Source: Mermis nigrescens (lineage: Eukaryota; Nematoda; Enoplea; Mermithida; Mermithidae). From it: a stretch of DNA of 64,000 nucleotides. The notes beneath the pieces are model-generated. The model saw nothing but the letters and a program-made list of their open reading frames with translations, had not been told where the DNA came from and did not search any database. Numbering within the stretch: the stretch's first letter is position 1; each line of letters begins with the position of its first letter. Below, in pieces: positions 1-12,700 of the stretch. Where the stretch lies: positions 25,471,637-25,535,636 of the forward strand of contig JAVLUZ010000154.1 in the NCBI GenBank assembly GCA_036768485.1, read 5' to 3'. A program made the position numbers and the translations under genes.

Positions 1-277
1 ATTGAATCTTTGGTGCTATTTTCGGCAATTCGGCCAATCGGACCTCCAGAATTTGGCTGCTGCCCATATATGCGCGTAACCAGCTCGAAGTATCGGAAGG
101 GGCGCAGCCGGTTACTTTTATGGTATCTTAAATTTTTGACCAAGAATGGCGAAAAAATAAGCATAAAAATTACCTAAAAACGCAAATTGTCGCCAAAAAT
201 TAAAGGGGATTAAAATTTTGTGACTTTGGGGTAATGGGGGAGGACCGACTTCAAGTAGGGGGATTCCCAACCTCCTG
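1..277. repeat. Repeat-derived sequence with MITE 3' end
   Basis: Bases 1 to about 90 resemble the right end of the dispersed G/C-run MITE family: a 'ccagaatttggctgctgccc' stretch followed by 'atatatg'. The remainder holds AT-rich sequence and short G-runs. No gene is seen, and the TERT reading frame ends at its right border (278). Confidence 0.4.
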
Positions 278-711
278 TTAAATCTGTAGGTGTAATGACG
301 TCATAAACCTTGAATTGATTCTATTGTCGAAGCAAACGTCGTGCGCCCGGGCCTTTAAGTAATGCTTCAACCGCATTGCTACTAACTGATTGGCGTTCCT
401 ACAGTAATCTACAGTAATAAAATCGCGCATATTATCGCAATGGCTCCATCGCTCGTCTTCCAAAAAAACTTGATTATTCGTCGAATCGAACAGAACGCCG
501 CACCAGGGAACTAATTTTGACCATTTTATGTCCGGATAAAGGCGCTGGAGGGGCTGGTGCCTGAAACTCAGGTGCACCTTGGATGGGTTAGATTTAACGC
601 CAAATTTCGAGGAACCGTCCAACATAAATTGGGCGAAATTTACAGCGTCTAATTTATTGGGCGTAATGTAAAGAAAATCGTCTATGTGACGCATGAGCAA
701 CGTATCAGGCC
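278..711 (-). CDS. TERT: TERT exon 3: motifs C, D and E
   Basis: Starts after a CCTTTTTAG acceptor with two bases that complete the codon left by exon 2 (G+GG = Gly684). It encodes catalytic D694/D695 in RHIDDFLYITP, the motif D region, and the primer-grip motif E WCGVLFD. The reading then aligns past INSR to a stop at 278-280. There are two possible ends. A donor at 308 (TCAAG|GTTTAT) would leave the last residues intronic. Alternatively the stop is real and the protein lacks the C-terminal extension. No good GT donor lies between LHLQI and the stop. Confidence 0.93.
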
Positions 712-3700
712 CTAAAAAGGAATTCGGCGTAATCTACCGAAATATTGCGGTGTAAAGTGATTCGATGTAATGAAAACGCTCCGTTGTGGTGAAAAGGGCT
801 TCGGTTAGTTGTAAAGTGACTCAATAACATGATTTATAATTTTCGATTTTCTCAGAAGGGATAATTTGAATAGCGATGAGTAAAGCACCACGAGACGGAA
901 GTGAATCAGAGCAAAAAACGGATTAGTGCTTCAGTGCAGTGTAAAATGCTTTTCGTCTCACATTTAGAAAAGTAGAGAGCACATGCACCAATTCACAATG
1001 GAATAGATTGAATAAAAAATAAACTGAATACAAATGTCAGATTAAGAGTACAAAAAACTTTTTCTATTTCACACTCTCTCTTACAACAATAGAAAAATTT
1101 GCGCTACCTGCAAAGAAATTGAAAAATATCGCGTTGTAACGTTACCTACTGCGAAGTATGGAGTTTCTTACTTTCATATAAGCGGCAGACTACTTTACAC
1201 AATTAAATGGTTAGTTTACAATACTTCAGTGCATATTACTTGTCAGACAAAAATTATAGTTCCGACTTCAAAGCGGATCTATGCGTATCACAATTAGCAA
1301 AATATAAGTAATGACGTACATGCACGCTGAAAGATATAGGGTGGAGGGTATCCCCAGGAATGTTCCAGTTCCAGGTTTTCCGAAAAAGACAGTTCTGGTT
1401 CCAGTTCTTAGAAAATCAAAATCTCGATTCCGGTTCCGGTCCGGTTTTCACGAAGGTTGGAACCGACGGTTCCGGTTCCGGTTCTTGGACCTAGGAACCG
1501 GCGGTTCCGGTTCTCGGTTCCGGTACTAAGTATATAAGCTATGACTTTATACATGTAACTTGGTCGAAAATATTGTTAGAAACTTATTATCAGAAAATCC
1601 GATCATCAGTGAACTATGCTACGTGAAAAGCTGTATTTCTAAATGTATTTAAAATCTGTTTCGAATCTATTTTATTCAATCTGCTTCATACTTTTTCTGA
1701 AACGTTCTAGTAGTATATTTTTTCTAATGTAGGCGACGAAGCAATGGAACAAAATAATTATTTATTGAATTCTGACTAAATTTTATAAGAGGTGGCGTAA
1801 CACGCCACAAAAAGTTGAGCAACTTTAGCGGTGCTAATAGGACTATGAAGGGTAAAATTATAATTGAGAGTTAGTCGTCTTCTTGATAAAATATCATCAG
1901 CGAAGTAAGGTCAGTTACTCGTAGCAAATGACGCCATGCTTTTTGAAAAGCAGTAAGCAAAATAAGGTTTTTTTCAAAGTTTTTGAGTCTCTGGTTTTAC
2001 ATGGAATACTTTTCAATTCGGAGATTCTCTGCAATTCAGAAATTCATGTGAATTTGTGAAGAAAAGTCAATAGTGCGCTCGTAAATGCATTAAAATGTCA
2101 TTTAAAAGTGAAAATACGGTGCAAAGCTCCGGAATATTTGATTGATCAAAACCGATAGAAGAAAAAGCACTCAAATCCTCGCTTTTTCTTAATAATCATT
2201 TAATTTAAATTCAAAATTGATAAAAATTACAGCACAATATTTCTTGAACGTTCGCTTAAAAAAACAGGGCTAAGGCTGAAATCGCCCTTTTTGTCTCTAA
2301 TTATATTTCTGACACAAAGCCAGCTGCTCAGAAAACAAAGAAATTCATAAATAACTGGTAAAAAGCGCTAGGTAAATCACAGAAATTATACTAAACAATG
2401 GGCCAAGAGCCATTCTAAAATATTTTGGACTTACATTATCTTGGACCTCCGAGACAGCACCACACATGGGCGTGGGGGTTTGGGGGTATGCACCCCAGAA
2501 ATCAAAATACCCCCTCCAGAATTCAACTTTCAAAATTTTGTTGCTTTTTTAGCAATTTTTTGTTGATATTGGATAGTGCTCGATGAGAAACGTCGAAAAA
2601 TGGTGTTTTTTCCGCCATACGACCACTTTTAAGTACCATTTTTTGACCTTTAAAATTTTTTTCGCCCCCTCAGAAATTTTTTCACCACCCAGAACTTTGG
2701 TGCTGCCCACCTATGGACAGCACGCATCCTCCAACTCAAACTCTTTATCGTAGTATAAAATTAAATATTTGTATCACTTATTACTATCAGCACCTTGCTC
2801 GTGCCTTAAAAAATAAGGGAAAATTCACTAGAAATTTTGAGCTTATATGTGGAGTAGAACTATAATTACAAGTGCTTAATTTTTTATTGTACTTTTTTGA
2901 ATTTTATTTAAACTCTCACCTGAATCTTCTCTTTCCATTATGATATATCAATCAGGTACTAATTAATTTAATGAGAATTTCTCAGCTTCAAAAGTTGGAG
3001 TTGAAGTAGAACTCTCGATACATACATCGGCTTGTGCAGCTTAGCTTGGAGAGTTAGGAACGTGTTTAAAGCAAAGCAAAAAAAATCTAAAATTTTCTAT
3101 AAACATGCAATAAAAGCTGATTCTAGTGCAACATGTTAAGTCTGTCAACAGATGTTTTCACAAGATTATATGTATAATCGCAGGTACTTTTGTCCCTTAA
3201 CTTTTTGTTGCTAAATCTGAGAATCTGGTTCTGCCTTTGCTCAATCATAATTGTTCCTTTCTTCAGGAATCGATAAACGATCCAAAAAACCACGGTTACG
3301 GATCTTGAAAAATAAAAAAATCGGTTCCAGTTCGGTTCCGGTCATACATGCACCGCAACGGAATTCTGGGGAGGGCGTTGAAATAATAAAGTGCCTTTTT
3401 TGGGTCCAAAAATGGTAGGTACGCGTCAAAAACGTCGTTTTTCAGCGTTTCTGACGATGCTCTATCTAGAGGATAAAAAACGGAAAAATTTAGGAAAAAA
3501 TCAAAAAAGTCGGAACAAATCGAACAGAATATAGTCAAAACATGAGTATAATGGCGCGAAGCGCCAAAAATTTGGCACTTTTGAGCAAATAGACAGCTAG
3601 AAACGCTTTAAAAAACATCTATTCTACAAATTTTTTAGAAAATTTTATAAAAACTTCCAAAGAATTCGCCAATGGTGGTGAAAAGATTTTGGGGAGGGTG

Positions 3701-6700
3701 AATTTTTTCTGAGGATCATGTAGGTATGTTTCCGGTTCTAAGAAGTTTAAAAATCGGTTCACGTTTTCGCTTCCGGTTCCAAAAGAATGTTCGGTTCCAG
3801 CCGGTTCCGGTTACGGGTAACTGGCAGATCCGTAGTATCCCCTAACAGGACTTTTCAGAGACATACCCCCTCACGCCATAACCAAAACCGATTGTTGAAC
3901 TACGGCTGTACCGGGACCGCTTTGTTTACCGGTACCGGGTCTAGGCCCCGGCGCCGGGGCCTAAAAATAAGTAAGAAACACAGGGTGTTTCAATAAAAAA
4001 CGGTACTGCACTAAAATGGATATAATGTAGCATACATTTAAAATCAATAGTTGAAACTTTACAAGAGTGTGGTCTAATGTTTGGTCGCTTGTTTAGTAAA
4101 ATTTTGTAATATGGGAAAGATATCCCCGGAATTCAGGGCTTTTTCCTAAAGCCATTTATGCTTCGAGTTTTAGCGCGGAAACTTTAAAATTTTTGCCAAA
4201 TTAGTGATGACCGCTAATAACTTAGTAACCACTGCACGTAGATTGCTGTAATTTTCAGCGTTTGGAGAAACAAACATTAGAAACAAACGAACAGAATTTT
4301 ATTCGAATACAACTGAAAAATTTTGCGGTAACGTTACAGTAAGTGTTACTCACAGTGACCTCTACTAGATCTGTCAGTCAATTTTGTTCGATAGACAAAT
4401 TGATAGATGAAGTCATTGATTTTTTGCAGTCAAGCACTTCCAGGCCCTGAAATTTGCCTTTTTAAGTGAGCAGTAATTACTAATTTGCATTTTGTATACG
4501 AATTTTGTCAACATTTTTATACGAGCTGTTAGATTTTACTATTTAAGCAAAAATCCTGAAAAAAATTCGGACCCAAAACTCGAACTATGTGAGTTGAGAA
4601 GAACAGCCATTGATTTAGGAGAATTTTTTCTCACATTAAGAAATTATGCTAAACAAGCATCCATACATAAGACTACACTCCTGCGAAGTTTTAATTAATA
4701 ATTTTATGTATATGCTACAGTATACCTTTATTAGTGCGGTACCGTTATTCTGTATATTCAGTTAAAAAATTTTATCCCTCTCTCTCATGGTGAATACTTG
4801 CAAGTTGTTTACGATTGCACTGTAACTTTTTCAACTTAACTTTTTAGCTTTTCAACTAAGCAAGTGGATGCCCTAAAATTTAAACTAATGTAATTAAGAA
4901 TTTTAAGAGGCAAAGTATGATAATAATTTAATTTTCAATTACGATTTCATGCAGCGAGATATGCACATAGTGAGCTGCTCCCGCATCAAGTAAAGGACAA
5001 GCAAGCGTGCTTGTGTGGGCTTATGGGGAGGACGAATTTGCTGGGGTAGAAATGATAAGATTAAGGCCAGATACGGACATAAGCATACATGGGCAGCACC
5101 TGAATTCTGGGAAAGCAAGATTTTTTAGACGTCAAAAAGTGGCCTTAAAAATGATGGTATGGCGAAAAAACACCATTTTTCAACGTTTCTCATCGAGTAC
5201 TATCAATTGGCATCAAAAAATTTCAAAAACTGAATTCTGCGGGGGAGCTACTTTGGTTTCTGAGGTAGGAAGGGTATTCGGCCTTCTAAGAAGATGGTGC
5301 ACACCCCCAACCCCCCACGCCCATGTGTGGACATAAGTCAAGGCTTTTCCGCGAAAATGGTTGAAAACGATCAAAATTTGAGAATGAATGTAGTTGCTAT
5401 GCATTGAAAACCTATGTAACCATTTCTAAAATCAATTTAGCTTCAAAAAACTTTATTAATCCTAGACCAGACTGACCCCAGACCTTAAATGCTCTGGTGT
5501 ACACCCTCGAAGTTGAAAAACCCCTCGCAGATCATTGAAAACCTCCAGAATTCTATTTTTAGTAACATTTTTGGCGATTCCATCCCCTCCCTCAGAATTT
5601 TCTTGCTGTCCATGTATGCTTAGTACCTACAAAGAAATCGAGAAACAAACATGTTTGTGTAAAGTTGTCTACTGCAATGTGCAATACCTTTGCATAAGCA
5701 GCAGAGCACTTTACACAATGAAATGATTAGTTTACAATACTTCTGCGTATTTCACCTTCTAGGACAAAAAAATAAGAATCTAAAGTAGTGGAAGCCACAA
5801 ATCGGAAGATAAAAATAAGATATAGTAAGAGAAATATAAGAAAAACTGGAGGATAAGTATACAACAAGTACCTAAATAAAAAGACAGAAAGGAAAGAAAG
5901 AGAAAATTGGACGATAAAGTAATATTAGGAGAGAAATTATTATTTTGCATTAAGTCGGCTAATCACAGCCACTCCCGGCCATAGGTGGTCAGCAACGGAA
6001 TTCTGAGAGTGCAGGATTTTTCAAAGGTCAAAAAATGGTCTTAAAAATGGAAGTATAGCGAAAAAAAACCCTTTTTCAACGTTTCTCATCGAGCACTATA
6101 TATACATTGGCATCAAAAAATTGCGGAAAAAACAACAAAAAATTATTTTAAAATTGAATTCTGGGAGAGGTATTTTGGTTTCTGGCGGTATTCGATTTTC
6201 TAAGAGGGTTGCATACCCCCTGTGTGCTCCCGGCTCTTCACAGCATAACAAATCGGACAATTTCATTATATTCATTCACAAATTAACAATCACAGACCAT
6301 TTCTCGATCCAACTCGAAAACAACAAAAATGTGGAAATTGTCTTGCTCTTCAAGTCATATTAAAAAATCCTCTTTTTAATTGTAAAAACCCGAAAAATTG
6401 ATAAATTGAAAAGCGCAATTCTCCACATCACGCTCCTAATTCTCAATTTTATAAAACTCGAGTTAAATTTACAATGCAAGGTAAACGTCGTCACTGAATA
6501 TGCAAAAAAAGGCCATGTGGAAGGAAAGATTAATACACCATAGGTGGGCGGCACCAATATTCTGGGGTGTGCAAGATTTTTCAAAATTCAAAAAATTGCC
6601 TTGGAAATGGTATGGCGAAAAAACACCATTTTTAAAGTTTCTCATCGAGCACTATCCACTGACATCAAAAAATTGCGAGAAAAACAAAAAAATTTCAAAT

Positions 6701-9700
6701 ATTGAATTCTGGGGGAGGGGGTATTTTGGTTTCTGGGGGGGGTATTTTGGTTTCTCGGGGGGGTGCATACCCCCAAACCCCTACGCCCAGGTGTGATCCA
6801 AACTACAGTCTCTTGGAAATATTGCTTCATAAGATTGTCTGTATTTACTAAATTAAGAACAATATAGAGGCGCAAGGGCGCCCTGCAAAAATTACTACAC
6901 ACGCGAGCAGACGAAGATATGCAGCTGTACATTAATAATGAATCTATAAGTCAGCTAAAACGCAAAAACACGGGTTGAACCTGTTCTTCTTATTTTTGAA
7001 CAGTGCTAATTAGAAATCCATCAGTGGCGTGCGTGACAGTGTTTCAAAGGATTATATATAGGAAAATTACTTTGTCTTGCTCTGAAACAAGGGCGGTTAT
7101 AAGGGGCCCGAAATTTTTCAAAAATTTTGTTGGTTTTTTCTGGTGCAATAATTGTGTTCAGAAGAGTTCAAAAAGGCAAAAACGTCAAAATTTTTCCGGC
7201 GCCTGGCGCCGAGTCATTATTATTTATTGTTATATAGATCCATGAATTAAGAAGCTTGAATCAGCTAAAATAATCCAGCGCTTTGGTGATTTAATGCACT
7301 ATTTGTTCGTTGAATGAAACTGCGCATGCTTCTTGAGCATAATGGTAAAAGTGCGAAAATGATTGCATACCTAACCACTTATCATACGTGGGCAGCAGAA
7401 AATATTTTGGGGGGTGCAAGATTTTTCCAAGGTAAAAAAATTGCCTTATAATTGGTGGTATGGCGAAAAAGCACCATTTTTTCAACTTTTTCTCATCGAG
7501 CACTATCCATTGGCATCGAAAAATTGCGAAAAAAACAAAAAAAATTCAAAAAGTATTATAGTTTCTCGGGGGGGGGTGCACACCCCCAAACCCCACGCCC
7601 AGGTGTGCCACTTACTTGTCTATTCTCTGCTATTTTGTCTTTCTTTACAACGACACAAAAATCTATTGTTATAAAGATTGGTCAAATTTACTTGTTTCTG
7701 CGCTTTTGCTGTTTTCTGAATTACATCTTGTTAATAAGAAGGCCATAAATGGGCCTGAAAACGGTAATAAAAAAATATTCATTGATACATCTTTTTATAT
7801 TTTATTGGCAGCGAGCGACCCGTTGCTGCAATGTGCGTAACAGAGGCCGGAAAACGCATTTCAGCTCAGAAGTTTTGTGCAATGTAGGAGCATACTTAAA
7901 CAGCATGGGAATTCTGGAGGGTTAGGCCTGAAATTTTTTTGAAAAAGTGCCTTTCTGGGCTAAAAACGTTGAGTTTACGTCGAAAACACTGTTTTTTACC
8001 TTTCAACCACGCCCGTTCTTTCTAGAACATAAAAACGTAAAAAAATTACGAAAAAAATTTCGAAAAAATTGAGTAAATTGAAACACAATATCGTCCAAAA
8101 AATGTGTGTATGGCGCGGAGCGTCGAAAATTTGAGATTTTTTAGCCAAAAATGGACTAAAAACGCTTGAAAAGGCACACTTTTCACAACTTTTACAATTT
8201 TTACAAAAAAATAGATAATTCTAGGGGTAGGTCGCAGCCATTTTGCGAGGGTGAGTTGTCATTCTGAGGGGTCAACCCCCCAGACCACGTCTGTGTAGAA
8301 GTCGATCGATTTTAACTAATTTTTGGCTTAATTCAGGACCAAGATTTGGCCCATTTTGCGAAAAATTCTAACATTACTATTCACATGGGCCGTATTCAGA
8401 GGGGGCGGGGAGCCGGACCCCTCCATGAATGAAAAATAATTTTTGAATTACACAAGGGTTCCCCACAGGAAAAAATGTAAATTCTCAAAGTCGGTCTAAA
8501 ACACCACCAAAACAGGTTTTCAGTGCACTTTTGACCTAGTAAACTCAAAATATTTCGGCGCTTCGCGCCGGATTTATTGGTATATAAATAGTTTGTTTTT
8601 TAGCCGCCCAAAAGCGCTCAAATTCGAGTAAGACATGTAGAACTTATTAAATTTTTTAGGCGCTTGGCGCCGAATTATTCATTTTCTGTATTTTTCTTTG
8701 TAAATGACAGAGATTAATTACGAAAGCAGAAGTTAGGAAATTATTCGTCGATTGAATGACACGAAATCAGTTGTGTAGATTGTTTAAACGGCAGATTTGT
8801 GTAATATGAGTATGGAATAAAGTGAAAAATTTTGAAAAATTTTGGAAATTTTTTAAAATTATTACATAGAGCTCGTTGAGACATGCTCAAAAACGCCTTT
8901 ATTCTGCCCATCTCCTAATGGTTCTCGAGAATTCTGGCCTCAAAAATGTTCGTAACCTCGAAATGAAATCCTGGTTACGACCTACTCCCCCCCCGAGAAA
9001 TTTTTCACCCTCCTCCCGCGCAAAAATTTTTCCACCATCCCCGTAGAATTCGCGATCTTTTGAAAACTCCCAGAAAAATTTCTACAAAATTTGTAGAAAA
9101 GGTGCTTTTTAAGCGTTTTTAGCTATCTATTTGCTCAAAAGTGCCAAATTTTAGGCGTTACGCGCAGTCATACTCATGTTTTGACTACATTTTGTTCAAT
9201 TTGTTATACTTTTTCAATTTTTCGACATCTATTTATATTTGCATGCTCTTTTTATGTTTTTATATAACAAAAATGATGGGATCTAGCATGCAATTTACCC
9301 CCCCCCCCCCCAGCGTTTTTAGCCGATCCATATAAGCTACAGTAACCAAACTTCACAAGGAGATAGCTATATAGCCTATTACACTAATCTGGCAAAATTG
9401 ATTAACTTACGGTGTAAACTTACCGCTTTACACTCACAGTTGACAATGTACTGATCGGCATACTAAAAAATTGTAAACGATTCGGTGGGTTTCAAACAAA
9501 GCAATTTCTTGTACCTCAACTCAACATCCTACATTTGAAAAAAAGTAAGTTTAAAGTAAAGTTTAAAGTGAAGTAAAGTAAGTTTTTTTTAAATTTTTTT
9601 AGCAGTAAGTTTACACCGTAAGTTAATCAATTTTGTCAGATTAGTACAATAAAGGCTTATAGCTATCTCCTTGTAAAGGTTGGTTACTGTAGCTTATATG

Positions 9701-12700
9701 GATCGGCTAAAAAACGCTGGGGGTTAATTGAATACTAGATCCCAAAAATTTGCATGTACAAAATGTACAAAGACTTTTGGGGACCATCTTTGTTTATACA
9801 CGTACAAATGGACCTTGCACAAAAAAACAAACACTGCTTAAAGTTCGTTTTTCCCATAAATTTATCATTTGAGCTACACAGCTCTATTGTTTGCAAGTAA
9901 TTATCTTGATACCCAAGCACAATTATCGAGAGATTTGGTGCAAAGCGTCAGCGTAGTTAAAGTTAAAAAGAAGTACCGCCTATTTTTGACAAAAAAATAA
10001 GCACGAGAAAAATTAGAACATATGTATTGTAATGTATTGCACTAAAGCGCCATTTGAAAGGCCAATTTTTTAATTTTTAGCAGCGTTTTAGCCGATTTAC
10101 ACGCCTTCGGAAATAAGAATACAAAATTTATAAAAAGAAATTATTAATAATAAATTCATTATAATTCGTTTAATAAATATATAAATTACTTTTTAAATTA
10201 AAAAGAATGACTAAAATAAATACACTACGAATTCAAATTTTTAAATCAAGTAATTTTACACATTCTAGTTGAATTTTGATTTGAATAGACTTCAAAGAAT
10301 TTTAGAGTTCAGTTGAAATTACATTAAAATTGAGGGGAGTCGAAATACTTATCGTTTATTGCCGTTTTCCAGTTCAATTCGAGCATTTTGAATGGCAAAT
10401 CATTCAAGAACCTACATCGGGGCAAAGTGCCAGAAAGCATTCGCTTTTTTACCTGGCATGAACAGCATAGAATTTCTGCGGGAAGGTAAAATTTTAAAGT
10501 GCCTTTTGGACTATAAATGTGAATACGCATCAAAACATCATTTTTCGGCGTTTCTGACTATGCTTTAGCTTTCCATAGCGCAGAAAGACAAGGAATTTTC
10601 GAAAAAATAAACAATTTAAGTAAATCGAACTAAATATATAGAAAGAATAAAAAGCGCCAAGAATGAATGGCGAAAAGCGAAAAATGCTTAAAAAACGCCT
10701 TTTCTAAGATTTTTTCTGAAATTCGGGAATTCTTGTGGACGGTGAAAAATTAAAATTCCAGGGGGCGAAGAAAATCCCCCAGACTTTCCAAGATCATGTA
10801 CGATTACTACCACAGAATTTTCATACTGAACACGTCTGATTGTTAGACTAACCGCCAAATTTCGGCATTAATTCCAGTCGTTGCAATTTTTCAAGGTACA
10901 AGTTGCATAGGAGTACGCTGACCGCCGAACCCTGAGCTACCCCCTTGCGGCGCAAGTAGAATTTTTTCGATAATTTAATCGCGTGACGGAACACAAATTC
11001 TTTCAGAGCTCCGATCACCTCGTCTCTGTTGATCACGAAACGCTTCGATCGAACGTTACTGATTACGACGCACTTTTTACATTTTATTCGGCTCGTTTCC
11101 CCGGAAACTAAATGGAAGGACCCAATTCAGCCAAAAATCTCACAAAAATTTTACTCTAATTTATAAATTTTTAGAATATCACTTTAGATAATTTTAGAAT
11201 TAGAAAAATGACCGAATTTCGCATTACGAATTTCAAAATTAACAAAAACAAATTGATTAAATTTTGAAATTTATTTATATTTTTCTTAATTTTAGGATTT
11301 AGCGATTATTTAACTTTAACGACTTTAGTTTTGATTTCAGGAATTTAGCCATTTCTATCAAGTGTTTTTAAAGATGACACTTAGATAAAATTTTGAATTG
11401 ATTGAATAATTTTATTTTCTTTTTATTCTATTTTACCACGCATTACGGTTTTTTTTGTATTTAGCAAAGATTTTTCCCCATGTACAAAGACTTTTCAGGA
11501 CCGTCTTTGTACAAATACAAAAAATTTTGGGAAGACAAAAAGTGTAAAAAGGTGTAAAATTCTCAATCATCTTCGCGCTGAAATCAGTAATCTTTAAAAT
11601 GGCAGAATTTGCATTAAGAACAGAAAAATGTCAAATTTTTCGACGCTCCGCGCCGTTTTGAGACAATTTTTAGTGATTTTTGGCGTCAGAAACCCAGAAA
11701 TTAGTTAAAATACACTAACAAAGCTCGAAAAATCCTGTTTTACCACACTAAAATCACTACTGTATCATATTATAGTACGCAACAATTTGCATGTATAAAA
11801 TGTACAAAGACTTTGGGGGACCAGGTTTGTACATGTACAATGGGACTTCGTGCAAAAAACACTGCCACACATGCATGTTGCATACTATAGCGGGTATGAG
11901 GTGTATTTTTCTACTCATCTGGCCAGTGGCTGTAAACCACAAATGGGCATGAAGGAGTTTGGGGCGGAAGGGGCCGAGACGTGGACCACAGAATTTAAAA
12001 TATCCCCGTGGGATTTCGAAAGTCAAGATTTGATCTTTTTTAGCCATTACGGGATAGTGTAAAACGCATTAGTCTTCAACATTGATAAGACAAGAATCCA
12101 CAATGACAGAATCTTCTTTTTTACCCCTTCCAGAGTCCATACCTCTCCTAATACATGCACAGCTTGAAAATTCTGACCAGAGTCAAAGCTAAAAATTTGT
12201 CAAAAGTGCCTTTATTGGGGGGGCTAAAACACGATAGATACGCTTCCTAAACGACAGAAAGATAAAGTTTCAAGAAAAATTAGAATAAAATTAAAGAAAA
12301 CATAATCGAAAATAGTTGTTTCTGGCTAAGCGCCTAAAAATTGGCATTTTTGAACTAAAAGATCGCTAAAAACGATTAAACGCAGAACATTTTCTACAGT
12401 TCTTTCATAAAATCGTGAATTCTATAAGGGCTGAAAACATTTTTGCTAGGGAACCATGGTAAAATACTTTTTACGGCGGGGAGGCTGAAATCACTTGACT
12501 CCCAGGCAGGAGGATGTACGTATGCTCCTCCTCCTCCTGCAGTAATGGAGCTGGTGCCTCTATCAAGAATAGCTCATCTAATCAGTAGTGCCACGAAGAA
12601 ATTTTATTTAACTCCGTAAACTTTAGCAAATATGAGTTGGTTTCCAACATCTTTTAGATTTTTCAACCATTTCTTAGTAAATTGAAAACTTCTTAGCTTG

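Larger units (their letters stand above)
712..10852 (-). other. TERT: TERT intron 2 (about 10.1 kb)
   Basis: Donor GGCG|GTTAGT at 10852, acceptor TTTTTAG at 712. It splits motif B' from motif C. It is filled with transposons listed separately: MITEs at 2461, 5084, 5980, 6539 and 7383; inverted-repeat elements at 3999 and 9278; and the older gcgcgaagcgc family. The stretches 735-1340, 1531-2452, 2724-3260, 4745-5075 and 6800-7370 are AT-rich with no recognisable gene. Confidence 0.88.

Noticed and set aside
10848..11036. Separate small gene beginning with GTG
   Set aside because: It is TERT exon 2. The frame extends upstream to a clear splice acceptor at 11108 and the phase fits exon 1.
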